Assembly (NCBI RefSeq): GCF_016862095.1
Contig: NZ_BOMH01000077.1
Coordinates: 1 to 64,000 of the forward strand
DNA: 64,000 bases
Source of the DNA: Actinoplanes cyaneus
GTDB lineage: Bacteria; Actinomycetota; Actinomycetes; Mycobacteriales; Micromonosporaceae
Direction of reading: 5' to 3'
Shown piece after piece: positions 23,883 through 31,818 of the stretch. The stretch's first letter is position 1. Each line of letters starts with the position of its first letter. The notes under the pieces were generated by a model. It saw nothing but the letters and a program-made list of their open reading frames with translations, had not been told where the DNA came from and did not search any database. A program made the position numbers and the translations under genes.

Positions 23883-25031
23883 GTGGACCTCACCCTCTCG
23901 GAGGAACAGGAACAGCTGCGTGACCTGGCCCGTGACTGGGTGGAGCGCGAGGTCGTGCCGCACGCCACCGAGTGGGACCGTGCCGAGCAGGTCGACACGA
24001 AGATCGTCGGGAAGCTCGCCGAGCTGGGCTTCCTCGGCCTCGGGATCGACGAGGAGTTCGGCGGCTCGGGCGGGGACTTCCTCGACTACGCGCTGGTCAT
24101 GGAGGAGCTCGGCCGCGGCGACACGTCGGTGCGCGGGATCGTCTCGGTGACGCTCGGGCTCGTCGCCAAGACCATCCAGGCGTACGGGACCGTGGAGCAG
24201 AAACAGCGCTGGCTGCCCTCGTTCTGCTCCGGCGAGACGCTGGGCTGTTTCGCGCTGACCGAGCCGGGGACCGGTTCGGACGCGGGGAACCTCGTCACGC
24301 GCGCTGTCCGCGACGGCGACGACTGGCTGATCAGCGGTGAGAAGATCTTCATCACGAACGGGACGTGGGCCGGGGTGGCGCTCGTCTTCGCCCGTACCGG
24401 AAATCCTGGTCCCAAGGGTGTGTCCGCGTTCCTCGTGCCCACCGACCGCGCGGGGTTCAGCCGACGGGAGATCAAGGGCAAGCTCGGCCTGCGTGGCCAG
24501 GCGACCGCGGAGCTGACGCTCGACAACGTGCGCGTGGCGGATGCCGAGCGGCTCGGCGAGCTCGGCGAGGGTTTCAAGATCGCCATGAAGGCGCTGGACA
24601 AGGGGCGGATCGCTGTCGCTTCCGGCTCGGTGGGGCTGGCTCGTGCGTGTCTCGAGGCCTCGGTCGCGTACGCGGGTGAGCGCACCCAGTTCGCCAAGCC
24701 GATCGCGTCGTACCAGCTCGTGCAGGAGATGATCGCCGAGATGGCGGTCGAGACCGACGCGGCGCGGCTGCTGGTCTGGCGTGCGGCGGACCTGGTCGAC
24801 CGTGGTCAGCCGTTCGGCACGGCCGCCTCGATGGCGAAACTCTTCGCCAGTGAAGCCGCGGTGAAAGCCGCCAACCAGGCGATCCAGGTCTTCGGTGGAT
24901 ACGGCTACGTCGACGAGTTCCCGGTCGGCAAGTTCATGCGCGACGCCCGCGTCCAGACCCTGTACGAGGGCACCAGCCAGATCCAGAAACTGCTCATCGG
25001 CCGTGCGCTGACCGGAATCAGCGCCTTTTAG
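23883..25031 (+). CDS. Acyl-CoA dehydrogenase (short/medium-chain type)
   Basis: A 382-residue FAD enzyme introducing the alpha-beta double bond in acyl-CoAs. The FAD/substrate motifs CFALTEPGTGSDAGN and GEKIFITNGTWAG are present, and the catalytic base is Glu362 in YEGTSQIQ, the position used by short- and medium-chain enzymes. The GTG start at 23883 follows TAGGAG. First gene of a three-gene operon with an SDR and a second dehydrogenase, probably repressed by the divergent TetR regulator. Electrons would go to ETF, which is not in the window. Confidence 0.93.
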   Translation: MDLTLSEEQEQLRDLARDWVEREVVPHATEWDRAEQVDTKIVGKLAELGFLGLGIDEEFGGSGGDFLDYALVMEELGRGDTSVRGIVSVTLGLVAKTIQAYGTVEQKQRWLPSFCSGETLGCFALTEPGTGSDAGNLVTRAVRDGDDWLISGEKIFITNGTWAGVALVFARTGNPGPKGVSAFLVPTDRAGFSRREIKGKLGLRGQATAELTLDNVRVADAERLGELGEGFKIAMKALDKGRIAVASGSVGLARACLEASVAYAGERTQFAKPIASYQLVQEMIAEMAVETDAARLLVWRAADLVDRGQPFGTAASMAKLFASEAAVKAANQAIQVFGGYGYVDEFPVGKFMRDARVQTLYEGTSQIQKLLIGRALTGISAF

Positions 25032-25040
25032 GGGGTTTTT

Positions 25041-25790
25041 GTGAGTCGGGTAGCCATCATCACGGGTGCGGCGCGCGGCATCGGCGCGGCGACCGCACTG
25101 CAGTTCGCCTCGGAGGGCGCGGCCGTCGCCGTGCTCGACCTCAACGAGGCCGACTGCGCCGACGTCGTCGGCCGCATCCAGGCCGCCGGCGGCACCGCGA
25201 TCGCGCTGGGCTGCGACGTCGCCGACGAGGCGCAGGTCGACGCCACGATCGACAAGGTCGCCGCGGAGCTCGGCGGCGTCGACGTGCTGGTCAACAACGC
25301 CGGCGTGACCCGCGACAACCTGCTGCACAAGATGCCGGCGTCGGACTGGGACCTGGTGATGAACGTGCACCTGCGCGGCGCGTTCCTGTGCAGCCGGGCG
25401 GCGCAGCGGCACATGGTCCCCCAGCGCTCCGGCAAGATCGTGAACACGTCGAGCGTCTCGGCGCTGGGCAATCGCGGTCAGGCCAACTACGCCGCGGCCA
25501 AGGCCGGCATCCAGGGCCTCACCCGGACCCTCGCCATGGAGCTGGGGCCGTTCGGCATCAACGTCAACGCGGTGGCGCCCGGGTTCATCGTCACCGAGAT
25601 GACCGACGCGACCGCCGCTCGGATCGGCGTCTCCGCTGCCGATATGCAGGCCAAGGCTGCCGAGATCACGCCGCTGCGGCGGGTCGGCCACCCCGAGGAC
25701 ATCGCCAAGGTCGTCGCGTTCCTGGCCAGCGACGCCGCATCCTTCGTCACCGGCCAGACCGTGTACGTCGACGGCGGACGCCGTCTCTAG
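25041..25790 (+). CDS. SDR oxidoreductase, FabG-like 3-oxoacyl reductase
   Basis: A 249-residue classical short-chain dehydrogenase. The cofactor motif is TGAARGIG, with NNAG at NNAGVTRDN, and the active site is SSVSALGNRGQANYAAAKAG (Ser, Tyr and Lys). The C-terminus AAFVTGQTVYVDGGRRL is typical of FabG. It starts with GTG 9 bp after the first dehydrogenase. In this context it could act as 3-hydroxyacyl-CoA dehydrogenase or reductase on the same pathway intermediate; direction is not known. Confidence 0.92.
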   Translation: MSRVAIITGAARGIGAATALQFASEGAAVAVLDLNEADCADVVGRIQAAGGTAIALGCDVADEAQVDATIDKVAAELGGVDVLVNNAGVTRDNLLHKMPASDWDLVMNVHLRGAFLCSRAAQRHMVPQRSGKIVNTSSVSALGNRGQANYAAAKAGIQGLTRTLAMELGPFGINVNAVAPGFIVTEMTDATAARIGVSAADMQAKAAEITPLRRVGHPEDIAKVVAFLASDAASFVTGQTVYVDGGRRL

Positions 25791-25808
25791 ACATCGCGAG
25801 GATTCCTG

Positions 25809-26966
25809 ATGCGTCGCACCATCTTCAACGAGGACCACGAGGCGTTCCGCCAGACCCTGCGGGAGTTCATCGCCGCCGAGGTCGTGCCGCACTACGACCA
25901 GTGGATGCACGACGGCGAGATGCCGCGCGACTTCTACAAGAAGCTCGCCGAGCTGGGCATTTTCGGTATCGAGGTGCCGGAGGAGTTCGGCGGCGCCGGC
26001 ATCGAGTCGTTCAAGTTCGCCGCTGTGCAGTACGAGGAGACGGCCCGCGCCGGCGTCTCGTTCGGCGGCTCCGGGGTGCACGTCGCGCTCTGCCTGCCGT
26101 ACCTGCTGAAACTGGCGACGCAGGAGCAGAAGGAGCGCTGGCTGCCGTCGTTCGTCAGCGGCGACATGATGTTCGCGATCGCGATGACCGAGCCCGGCAC
26201 CGGCTCCGACCTGGCCGGCATGACCACGAACGCCAAGCTCACCGAGGACGGCAAGCACTACGTGCTCAACGGGGCGAAGACGTTCATCACCGGGGGCGTC
26301 CTCGCCGATCGCGTGATCGTCTGCGCCCGTACGTCCCCGGCGAAGCCCGACGACCGCCGCTACGGCATCTCGCTGCTGGTCGTCGACACGAAACTGCCGG
26401 GGTACACGGTGGGGCGCAAGCTCGACAAGCTCGGCCTGAAGACGTCCGACACCGGTGAGCTGGCGTTCCAGGACGTTCTCGTGCCCGTCGAGGACCTGCT
26501 CGGCGAGGAGAACAAGGGCTTCTCGTACCTCGGGCAGAACCTGCCGCAGGAGCGGCTGGGCATCGCCTTCGGCGCCTACGCGCAGGCGGCGGCCGCTGTC
26601 GAGTTCGCCAAGAAGTACACCCAGGAGCGCAAGGTCTTCGGCCAGACCGTCGCCTCGTTCCAGAACACCAAGTTCGAGCTGGCCGCGTGCCGGGCGGAGG
26701 TGGACGCTGCCCAGGCCGTCGCCGACCGGGCGCTGGAAGCCCTCGACGCCGGCGAGCTGACCGCCGCGGAAGCGGCGTCGGCGAAGCTTTTCTGCACCGA
26801 GGTGGCGCATCGGGTGATCGACCGGTGCCTGCAGTTGCACGGCGGCTACGGGTTCATCAACGAGTACCCGATCGCGCGCCTCTACGCCGACAACCGCGTC
26901 AACCGCATCTACGGCGGCACGTCGGAGGTCATGAAGATGATCATCGCCAAGGACATGGGGCTCTAG
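25809..26966 (+). CDS. Acyl-CoA dehydrogenase (long-chain/isovaleryl-type active site)
   Basis: A 385-residue acyl-CoA dehydrogenase, third gene of the operon. It has AMTEPGTGSDLAG and GAKTFITGG, but the C-terminal motif is YGGTSEVMK, so the base used by medium-chain enzymes is Gly here. The Glu in NLPQERL (Glu248) corresponds to the alternative base of long-chain and isovaleryl-CoA dehydrogenases. The enzyme is therefore probably active, with a different chain or branch preference from the first gene product. GAGGATT precedes the ATG, 18 bp after the SDR stop. Confidence 0.93.
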   Translation: MRRTIFNEDHEAFRQTLREFIAAEVVPHYDQWMHDGEMPRDFYKKLAELGIFGIEVPEEFGGAGIESFKFAAVQYEETARAGVSFGGSGVHVALCLPYLLKLATQEQKERWLPSFVSGDMMFAIAMTEPGTGSDLAGMTTNAKLTEDGKHYVLNGAKTFITGGVLADRVIVCARTSPAKPDDRRYGISLLVVDTKLPGYTVGRKLDKLGLKTSDTGELAFQDVLVPVEDLLGEENKGFSYLGQNLPQERLGIAFGAYAQAAAAVEFAKKYTQERKVFGQTVASFQNTKFELAACRAEVDAAQAVADRALEALDAGELTAAEAASAKLFCTEVAHRVIDRCLQLHGGYGFINEYPIARLYADNRVNRIYGGTSEVMKMIIAKDMGL

Positions 26967-26973
26967 TCGGGCG

Positions 26974-27019
26974 GAGCCCTCTTCGAGACGCGTCAGCTCG
27001 ACGACTTCGAAGAGGGCTC
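26974..27019 (+). terminator. Terminator of the acyl-CoA dehydrogenase operon
   Basis: GAGCCCTCTTCGA (26974-26986) pairs perfectly with 27007-27019, a 13-bp stem seven bases after the stop codon, with a 20-nt loop. It also faces the converging deacetylase gene. Confidence 0.8.
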
Positions 27020-27100
27020 CCGGCACGCTGCCTGATTGCGGTGGGCGCCGCGGTTCCCGGTTAGGTCAAATGCCTGCTTGGGTACGGCGTGAGCAGCGCG

Positions 27101-27949
27101 TCAGGGGATGTAGTCCTCCAGCAGGGCCGGGGTCAGGTTGTCCTTCTTCAACTGGGTGAGGATGGCGAGGAAGTCCTCGACGAAGGCCGCCCGGAAATGC
27201 ATCAGGATGATGTCGCCCCCGGCGATGTGCCGTCGCCCGTCCTGATAGCGGATGATCCCCTTGTCGGTGGTCTCCCGCCAGGTGAACGACGCCTTCAGCC
27301 CGCACTCCTTGACCGCGCGCAGCGTGTTGTCGTTGAACGCGCCGAACGGCGGGCGGAACAGCACCGGCCGTCGTCCGTAGAGCTTGCCCAGCTCGTCCGC
27401 GGAGCCGCAGATCTGGTGCTTCTGACCCTCGTACGACAGGTGGGTCATGGTCGGATGGGTGAGCGTGTGGGCCTCGATCACCGCGCCGGTGGACTGCAAC
27501 TCAGTGAAGTAGGACGGCTTCACCTTCACCGCATCCACCTCCAGGAACAGCGTGATCGGCACGTTCGCGGCCTGGAGCAGTTTCATCGCCATCGGGTCCT
27601 TCTCCCACCCGTCGTCGATGGTGATGAACGCGATCCGCTTCCGGGTCTCGATCCGCTGGAGGTTCACCGCCTTGTCGCCGGCGGGCAGGGTCACCTTGTG
27701 CGGAGGTGGCGGCGGCGCGAACTGCGGGATCCGGGCGCGGATGTCCGCGGGCAGGGCGGCCAGCGCGGCCGAGACGGACTCGGGCGTCTGCGCGCCGCTC
27801 ACCGGGACGCCGGCCGATGCGCTCGTCCCCGGGGACGGCGCCGGTGCGCCAGTGTTTGTGGGGGCGGAAGCGCCCGAGTCGTTACAGCCCGCGACGACCG
27901 CCAGCAGCACTCCGGCGGCCGCCACCCGTAACAGTTTGCTTCGCAGCAT
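27101..27949 (-). CDS. Polysaccharide deacetylase lipoprotein (NodB domain)
   Basis: A 282-residue exported lipoprotein. The signal peptide ends in the lipobox VVAGC (Cys near residue 22), followed by a Ser/Pro/Gly linker and a NodB deacetylase domain from about residue 100. Motif 1 is ITIDDGW, the metal-binding motif 2 HTLTHPTMTH, motif 3 RPPFGAFN, and the C-terminal Leu-x-His is LMHF. It removes acetyl groups from cell-wall or other glycans outside the membrane. GGGAGGACGAAAGC leads into the ATG at 27949; the longer reading upstream is not needed. Confidence 0.92.
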   Translation of the reverse strand: MLRSKLLRVAAAGVLLAVVAGCNDSGASAPTNTGAPAPSPGTSASAGVPVSGAQTPESVSAALAALPADIRARIPQFAPPPPPHKVTLPAGDKAVNLQRIETRKRIAFITIDDGWEKDPMAMKLLQAANVPITLFLEVDAVKVKPSYFTELQSTGAVIEAHTLTHPTMTHLSYEGQKHQICGSADELGKLYGRRPVLFRPPFGAFNDNTLRAVKECGLKASFTWRETTDKGIIRYQDGRRHIAGGDIILMHFRAAFVEDFLAILTQLKKDNLTPALLEDYIP

Positions 27950-28068
27950 GCTTTCGTCCTCCCCGTCGATGTCCTCAGACCCTCTGACGCTGGGGACCGC
28001 AGGAATGCTGACATGCGCCGTCAACTGTGCTAATCGTCACGCTGCGTGCGGGTCGTAGGGTGATCGGC

Positions 28069-28686
28069 ATGGCGCTGCTGCACAAGACCGACATCCGGCC
28101 CACCAAACTCGAGCTGCTGAGCACCTGGTTGCCTGCCCAGGACTGGTATGCGGGCCCGCCCGCCCCGGTGGTCGACCGGGTGGGAGCCGCCCGCTTCGAC
28201 GATCCGGCCGGGGAGGTCGGGCTCGAGGTCATGCTGGTCCGGGTGGGGGACGGCCCTGTGCTGCACGTGCCGCTGACCTACCGCGGCGCGCCGCTCGACG
28301 GCGCCTCCCGGTTCCTGGTCGGGACGACCGAGCACGGCGTTCTCGGCCGGCGCTGGGTCTACGACGCGGCCGGCGACCCGGTCTTCGTCAAGGTGCTGGG
28401 CGACGCCATCCGCGACGGCGCCGAGCAGGCGGTCGAGGAGCTGCACGGCGACGGCGGGGTCACCGTGCGCGAACCGAACCTGCTGCTGCGCGGCACGGGC
28501 TCCACCGCCCCGTCGCCCGGCGAGACCGTCGAGGTCACCGGTGGAGAGGTCACCCGCATCCGCACGACCGCCGGCGAGCTGCACCTCTTCCGCCTCCCGG
28601 CGGCGCAGACCACTGCCGAGTCCACGTTGACCGGCGAGTGGCAGGCCGCCGACGCCCCCGTGGTCCTCGCCCGCCTGCTCGCGTAA
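28069..28686 (+). CDS. Maltokinase N-terminal cap-like protein
   Basis: A 205-residue cytosolic protein. The start MALLHKTDIRPTKLELLSTWLPAQDWY and the middle VPLTYRGAPLDGASRFLVGTTEHGVLGRRWVYDAAGDPVF match the N-terminal cap domain of actinobacterial maltokinases (Mak/Pep2). The kinase domain is missing: the protein ends after the cap, as in other stand-alone CG0192-type proteins. It may bind a sugar or partner. It is divergent from the deacetylase with a 119-bp gap and is followed by two hairpins. Confidence 0.8.
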   Translation: MALLHKTDIRPTKLELLSTWLPAQDWYAGPPAPVVDRVGAARFDDPAGEVGLEVMLVRVGDGPVLHVPLTYRGAPLDGASRFLVGTTEHGVLGRRWVYDAAGDPVFVKVLGDAIRDGAEQAVEELHGDGGVTVREPNLLLRGTGSTAPSPGETVEVTGGEVTRIRTTAGELHLFRLPAAQTTAESTLTGEWQAADAPVVLARLLA

Positions 28687-28718
28687 TCGCCGCAACCGGC
28701 CGGCGGACGGCTCGCGGT

Positions 28719-28777
28719 CCCGGCTGGCTCTCCTGGTCGTTATGCGGCCCGCATAACGACCACGAGAGCCGGCCGGG
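28719..28777. terminator. Dispersed long palindrome P2
   Basis: Arms 28720-28745 and 28751-28776 pair over 26 positions with two mismatches around a 5-nt centre. The ends CCGGCTGGCTCTC and the core GTCGTTATG relate it to palindromes P1, P3 and P4. It lies 33 bp after the maltokinase-cap-like gene. Confidence 0.8.
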
Positions 28778-28845
28778 ACGCCGCGGCGCGCTCGAAGCCG
28801 GGCCGGCGACGCGGTTCGCGGACGATCCACAAGGGCGCACGGCCA

Positions 28846-28888
28846 GGCGGTGTCTGCGTAGTAGGCCGCAGCCCCGAAACACCGCCTT
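28846..28888. terminator. Second hairpin, same family as 7602-7656
   Basis: AGGCGGTGT (28846-28854) pairs with ACACCGCCT (28880-28888). The loop shares CCGCAGCCCCG with the hairpin at 7602-7656, so both come from one repeat type. Confidence 0.7.
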
Positions 28889-29201
28889 AGCCTGTCGTTC
28901 GACCAGCTCGGCGGGGCTTCGTGCCCTTCAAGTGAGGGCAGGTGGCGGTGGGCCTTGCCGGTGACCAGGAGGAGTCCGGCGTCATAGCGGGCAGCGGTGT
29001 GCCGGTCGTGGGAGCCGGGCGGACGTCCGGGTATGGACACGGCCCCTGCGTGCGTCAGCATGCCGCCGGATGAAGACGGCTGACCGGCGCCCTCTTCTGC
29101 CGCTGATCGTGCGGAGTAGCCGCCGCGCTGTCGGTACTTCCGGCCGGTCTGTCGGGATCCGTTGTGCATCCGCGGCATCCGGATACTGCGACCATCAGTA
29201 G
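28889..29201. other. Gene-free stretch, possible decayed coding DNA
   Basis: No confident gene on either strand. The minus strand stays open without a credible start, and a Gly/Arg-rich reading shows no known domain. It marks the left border of a stretch with visibly lower GC and may be remnant DNA. Confidence 0.4.
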
Positions 29202-30038
29202 GTGGACGTCGGTGATCAGGAGCTACCCGGAGGTGGCCTGACACGTGCCGGTGGGGTATTCGAGAGCGACGAGCTCATCGCTCGGGTCAACCGTGCGATG
29301 CGAGCCATGTGGTCGCGTCTTGACTCGTTGCCCTGTACTGACCCGTTTTGGTCCCGCACCAATCGTCGTCCGACGTGGTACAAGGTGCAGCAGCTCGCGG
29401 ATGACTGCCTCGCCCAGGACATGTCGGATGAAGTAGCACGCTGGGCCCTGATCGGTTTCGAGATGCACGCCGGTTCCTTCAGCGGACTGCAACTCATCGC
29501 TGAGGAAGCCGCAGTTCGCGACGAGGCACTGCACGACTTGATCGCGGTGGCGGAGTGGGTGTGGCTTGAGGTCGGGGTCGACCCAGCGGCCTATCCGGAT
29601 TTGGAGCGAGCGCTGCAGCAAGTCGGTCAGGCGAGGCTATCGGCATTGCGAGGGCCTGGCGGGCATCTCGAACGGGCAGCGGTAGCTGGCTCCGCCTTCC
29701 TGCACGGCATGTCCTTCGCCGAGGCGATCGGCCGCCAACGGTGGGACCTGTTCCTGCATGCTCTGATAGTGCCGGGACCGGACGAGTGCACGTCATCAGC
29801 GGAGGGCTCGACCTTGCCCTCCGCGGAGTCGCAACAGCTTGCTCGTGCGCGGGAGTGCCTGCGAAACGATGTGACAGCCGTGGTCGATCTGATCGATGCA
29901 GCTCATTGGTGGGCAGCCTATCGCCAGACCGACGTCTCATACCGACTCGGCGAACTACTTGAAGCTGTTCCCCGAGACGCCATCCAACGGCTCGTCGATA
30001 GGGGCCTCATCGCTCCGAACCGTGCTCTTTTCCCTTGA
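29202..30038 (+). CDS. Orphan alpha-helical protein, unknown
   Basis: A 278-residue acidic protein, mostly helical by composition, Trp-rich, with no signal peptide or membrane segment. No family was recognised. Codon use is less GC-biased at third positions than in its neighbours. The GTG start at 29202 has no good ribosome site, so the true start may be further in. It begins a compositionally distinct segment with two other small orphans, the last of which resembles an immunity protein, so a role in toxin immunity or mobile-element biology is possible but unproven. Confidence 0.55.
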   Translation: MDVGDQELPGGGLTRAGGVFESDELIARVNRAMRAMWSRLDSLPCTDPFWSRTNRRPTWYKVQQLADDCLAQDMSDEVARWALIGFEMHAGSFSGLQLIAEEAAVRDEALHDLIAVAEWVWLEVGVDPAAYPDLERALQQVGQARLSALRGPGGHLERAAVAGSAFLHGMSFAEAIGRQRWDLFLHALIVPGPDECTSSAEGSTLPSAESQQLARARECLRNDVTAVVDLIDAAHWWAAYRQTDVSYRLGELLEAVPRDAIQRLVDRGLIAPNRALFP

Positions 30039-30231
30039 TAATGGGCAGGCATTGAAGTTGCGTAAAAAGCGGTAGCGTCCGGAGCCCTCCCGAGTCCTGT
30101 ATCCGGGTTTGCCGCTGTCCGCGCTTGAGTCGGCCACGCGTCACCCCGGCTGTCACCCGCCGCGGACTGGCGTCCTGTCGTGCCGGAGAGCGCGAACTCA
30201 ACACGGCCGGACACATGAGTATCCTGCGCTT

Positions 30232-30600
30232 GTGGGGGAAGCATCGGATGGCAGGGGTCGCGATTTCGCCAACGAACGGCGCGCGTATTGCGAAGCGCGT
30301 GAGTGGCTGCTGAACGCCGTGCACGAGCTTCCAGTCGGCGTTCTATGGGGTCCGAACGGCGCAACGGCCGCTGAATGCTACGAGGTGCTCCGAGGCCTGG
30401 ACGATTTCGCTTCCCTGTGCAGTCGGCTTCGACTGGATGGTCACGAGAGGTTCATCGAACAGTGTCGGTGGCACTTCGATCACTACCCGCACTACCTGGG
30501 TCGTCGACGCCACTTCGTTGACTATTCCACCTACGTGGTGGATCGGGCAGGGCCGATGACCGTATCAGCGCCGCCGATGCCGCGACAATTCGCGAACTGA
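30232..30600 (+). CDS. Small orphan protein, unknown
   Basis: A 122-residue soluble protein from a GTG at 30232. It is rich in Tyr, His and Trp (RWHFDHYPHYLGRRRHFVDYSTYVV). No family was recognised. The frame is open further upstream to 30109, but that part is Arg/Pro-rich and non-conserved in appearance. The nucleotide composition is below the window average. Low-GC neighbours on both sides suggest a shared acquisition event. Confidence 0.5.
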   Translation: MGEASDGRGRDFANERRAYCEAREWLLNAVHELPVGVLWGPNGATAAECYEVLRGLDDFASLCSRLRLDGHERFIEQCRWHFDHYPHYLGRRRHFVDYSTYVVDRAGPMTVSAPPMPRQFAN

Positions 30601-30710
30601 TCGGCGACAACGCTGGCACCGGCACCCGAGCGCACTCTACTTGCCGCGGAGCGCGCATGCTCTGTCGTATTGCCGTCGCGCAGCAGTAGACGCCGCAGTA
30701 CGGTCCGCAC

Positions 30711-31079
30711 GTGAACAGCACCCAGCTGCGCGTCGACCGGATCGACGTTTGGCAGACCGATAAAGAGCACACGTTGAGTCTTGCCGCTGCGGGCGCCCAC
30801 GTCATGCTAATCCGGCTGCGCTACGACGGTTGGGTGGACGAAGTGATCAACGGCGCTGGCACGGTTGCGACAGGGCCGGGCGCGTGGACTCTCATCGGCC
30901 AAGGATTGACCCTGGAGTTCGACCCACATGCCGCCGTGGCCCTTGGTTTCCCCCGCGATTGCCGGCTGTATCTGGATGTGGACGCGGACGCAATCCGGCG
31001 TGTCAGGGCCGCGCTGTTGGAAATTCTCGACTGTGCGTGTTTCGTGGTCGACACCGACGAAGGCCGCCTGACCAGCTAA
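30711..31079 (+). CDS. Small beta-rich protein, possibly Imm10-like immunity protein
   Basis: A 122-residue soluble protein starting with GTG. The pattern is beta-strands followed by LTLEFDPHAAVALGFPRDCRLYLDVDADAIRRVRAALLEIL. This resembles the end of Imm10-family immunity proteins (a LxLEL-A-x-G-x-x-x-x-v-x-f-d-l-d-x-e-x-x-x-x-v-r-x-x-L-x-x-i-l pattern). Imm10 proteins neutralise toxins of polymorphic systems; no toxin gene is seen here. The family link is my reading of a short pattern and is not certain. Confidence 0.5.
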   Translation: MNSTQLRVDRIDVWQTDKEHTLSLAAAGAHVMLIRLRYDGWVDEVINGAGTVATGPGAWTLIGQGLTLEFDPHAAVALGFPRDCRLYLDVDADAIRRVRAALLEILDCACFVVDTDEGRLTS

Positions 31080-31309
31080 TCATCGGTCAGCGGTTGCTCC
31101 TGCGGCGAGACGCACTCACTCTCATGCCGCGAGGTGCGCATTCATTGGCTCCTCACTGCCTTCGGCGGTAGGTCGGCACTCGCTGTAGCCGCCGTTGACG
31201 ACGCCGCGGGCTGCTCCGCTGCGGCGCCGGGTGGGGGGTCGGGGTTAAACGACAAGCTCGAGGCGTGGCCTGACCTCGCCTGGCACGCGGCCGGATTCCA
31301 GGACGCGCC
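31080..31309. other. Intergenic stretch between convergent genes
   Basis: No gene seen. GC rises back to the local norm at about 31190. A weak hairpin (AGGCG/CGCCT near 31260-31285) is the only structure noticed. It forms the right border of the low-GC segment. Confidence 0.5.
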
Positions 31310-31762
31310 TCAACTGCCGGTCAGGCGGGTGATGGCGGCCGGCGTCAGGTGGCGGTTCAAGGTCTCCAGGGAGGCCAGGATCTCCGGCAGGGGAGCGCCG
31401 TCCGGGAGCGCCGCGGCCAGCGCCGGGCGGATGTCGGCGGCGGCAACCTCCTGACGGCGGGCGGACAGTGCCGGGTTGCGGTGCAGGAGCTGGCGGCGCC
31501 GGTCGGCGGGGTCGGGAGAGGTCAGGACCGAGCCGGCGGAACGCAGCCGGGCGACCGCGACCGAAACCGCGCTCTGCGGCAGGCCGGTGCGACGGGCGAC
31601 CTCGGTGACCGTGGTGCCGTCGTTGGTGTAGATGTCGCTCATCACGACGACGACGGAGCGTTCGCCGCCGGGCAGCGCGGTCCCTGACGACGGCGTGGGC
31701 AGGGACTGCTCGCCGATCTTCAGGAGGGTGCGGGACAGCAGGATCAACTCGACCGGGGTCAT
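31310..31762 (-). CDS. MarR-family transcriptional regulator
   Basis: A 150-residue winged-helix regulator. The recognition region is TTVTEVARRTGLPQSAVSVAVARLRSAGSVLTSPDPADRRRQLLHRNP, with the MarR wing DPADRRR. It is divergent from an alpha/beta hydrolase with a 56-bp gap filled by an operator-like palindrome, so it likely represses the hydrolase and itself and responds to a small molecule the hydrolase handles. It is less GC-extreme than neighbours only in the spacer. Confidence 0.85.
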   Translation of the reverse strand: MTPVELILLSRTLLKIGEQSLPTPSSGTALPGGERSVVVVMSDIYTNDGTTVTEVARRTGLPQSAVSVAVARLRSAGSVLTSPDPADRRRQLLHRNPALSARRQEVAAADIRPALAAALPDGAPLPEILASLETLNRHLTPAAITRLTGS

Positions 31763-31771
31763 GCCGGTCAG

Positions 31772-31807
31772 AATACATCACTCTTGATGCATCAGAACTG
31801 ATGTATT
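31772..31807. promoter_or_regulatory. MarR operator: AATACATCA-N18-TGATGTATT with inner palindrome
   Basis: A 9-bp perfect inverted repeat (31772-31780 and 31799-31807) encloses a second palindrome TGATGCATCA (31785-31794). The repeated ATGATG/CATCA half-sites fill the gap between the MarR start (31762) and the hydrolase start (31819). Confidence 0.8.
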
Positions 31808-31818
31808 ACGGTGAGGTC

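Noticed and set aside
23865..27026. Very long open frame on the minus strand (about 1,050 codons) opposite the acyl-CoA dehydrogenase operon
   Set aside because: It is the antisense shadow of three well-recognised genes in high-GC DNA. Its translation is His/Arg/Gly/Val-rich with no domain.
28030..29244. Minus-strand frame covering the maltokinase-cap-like gene and the following gap
   Set aside because: It is antisense to a recognised gene for half its length and shows no domain in the rest.
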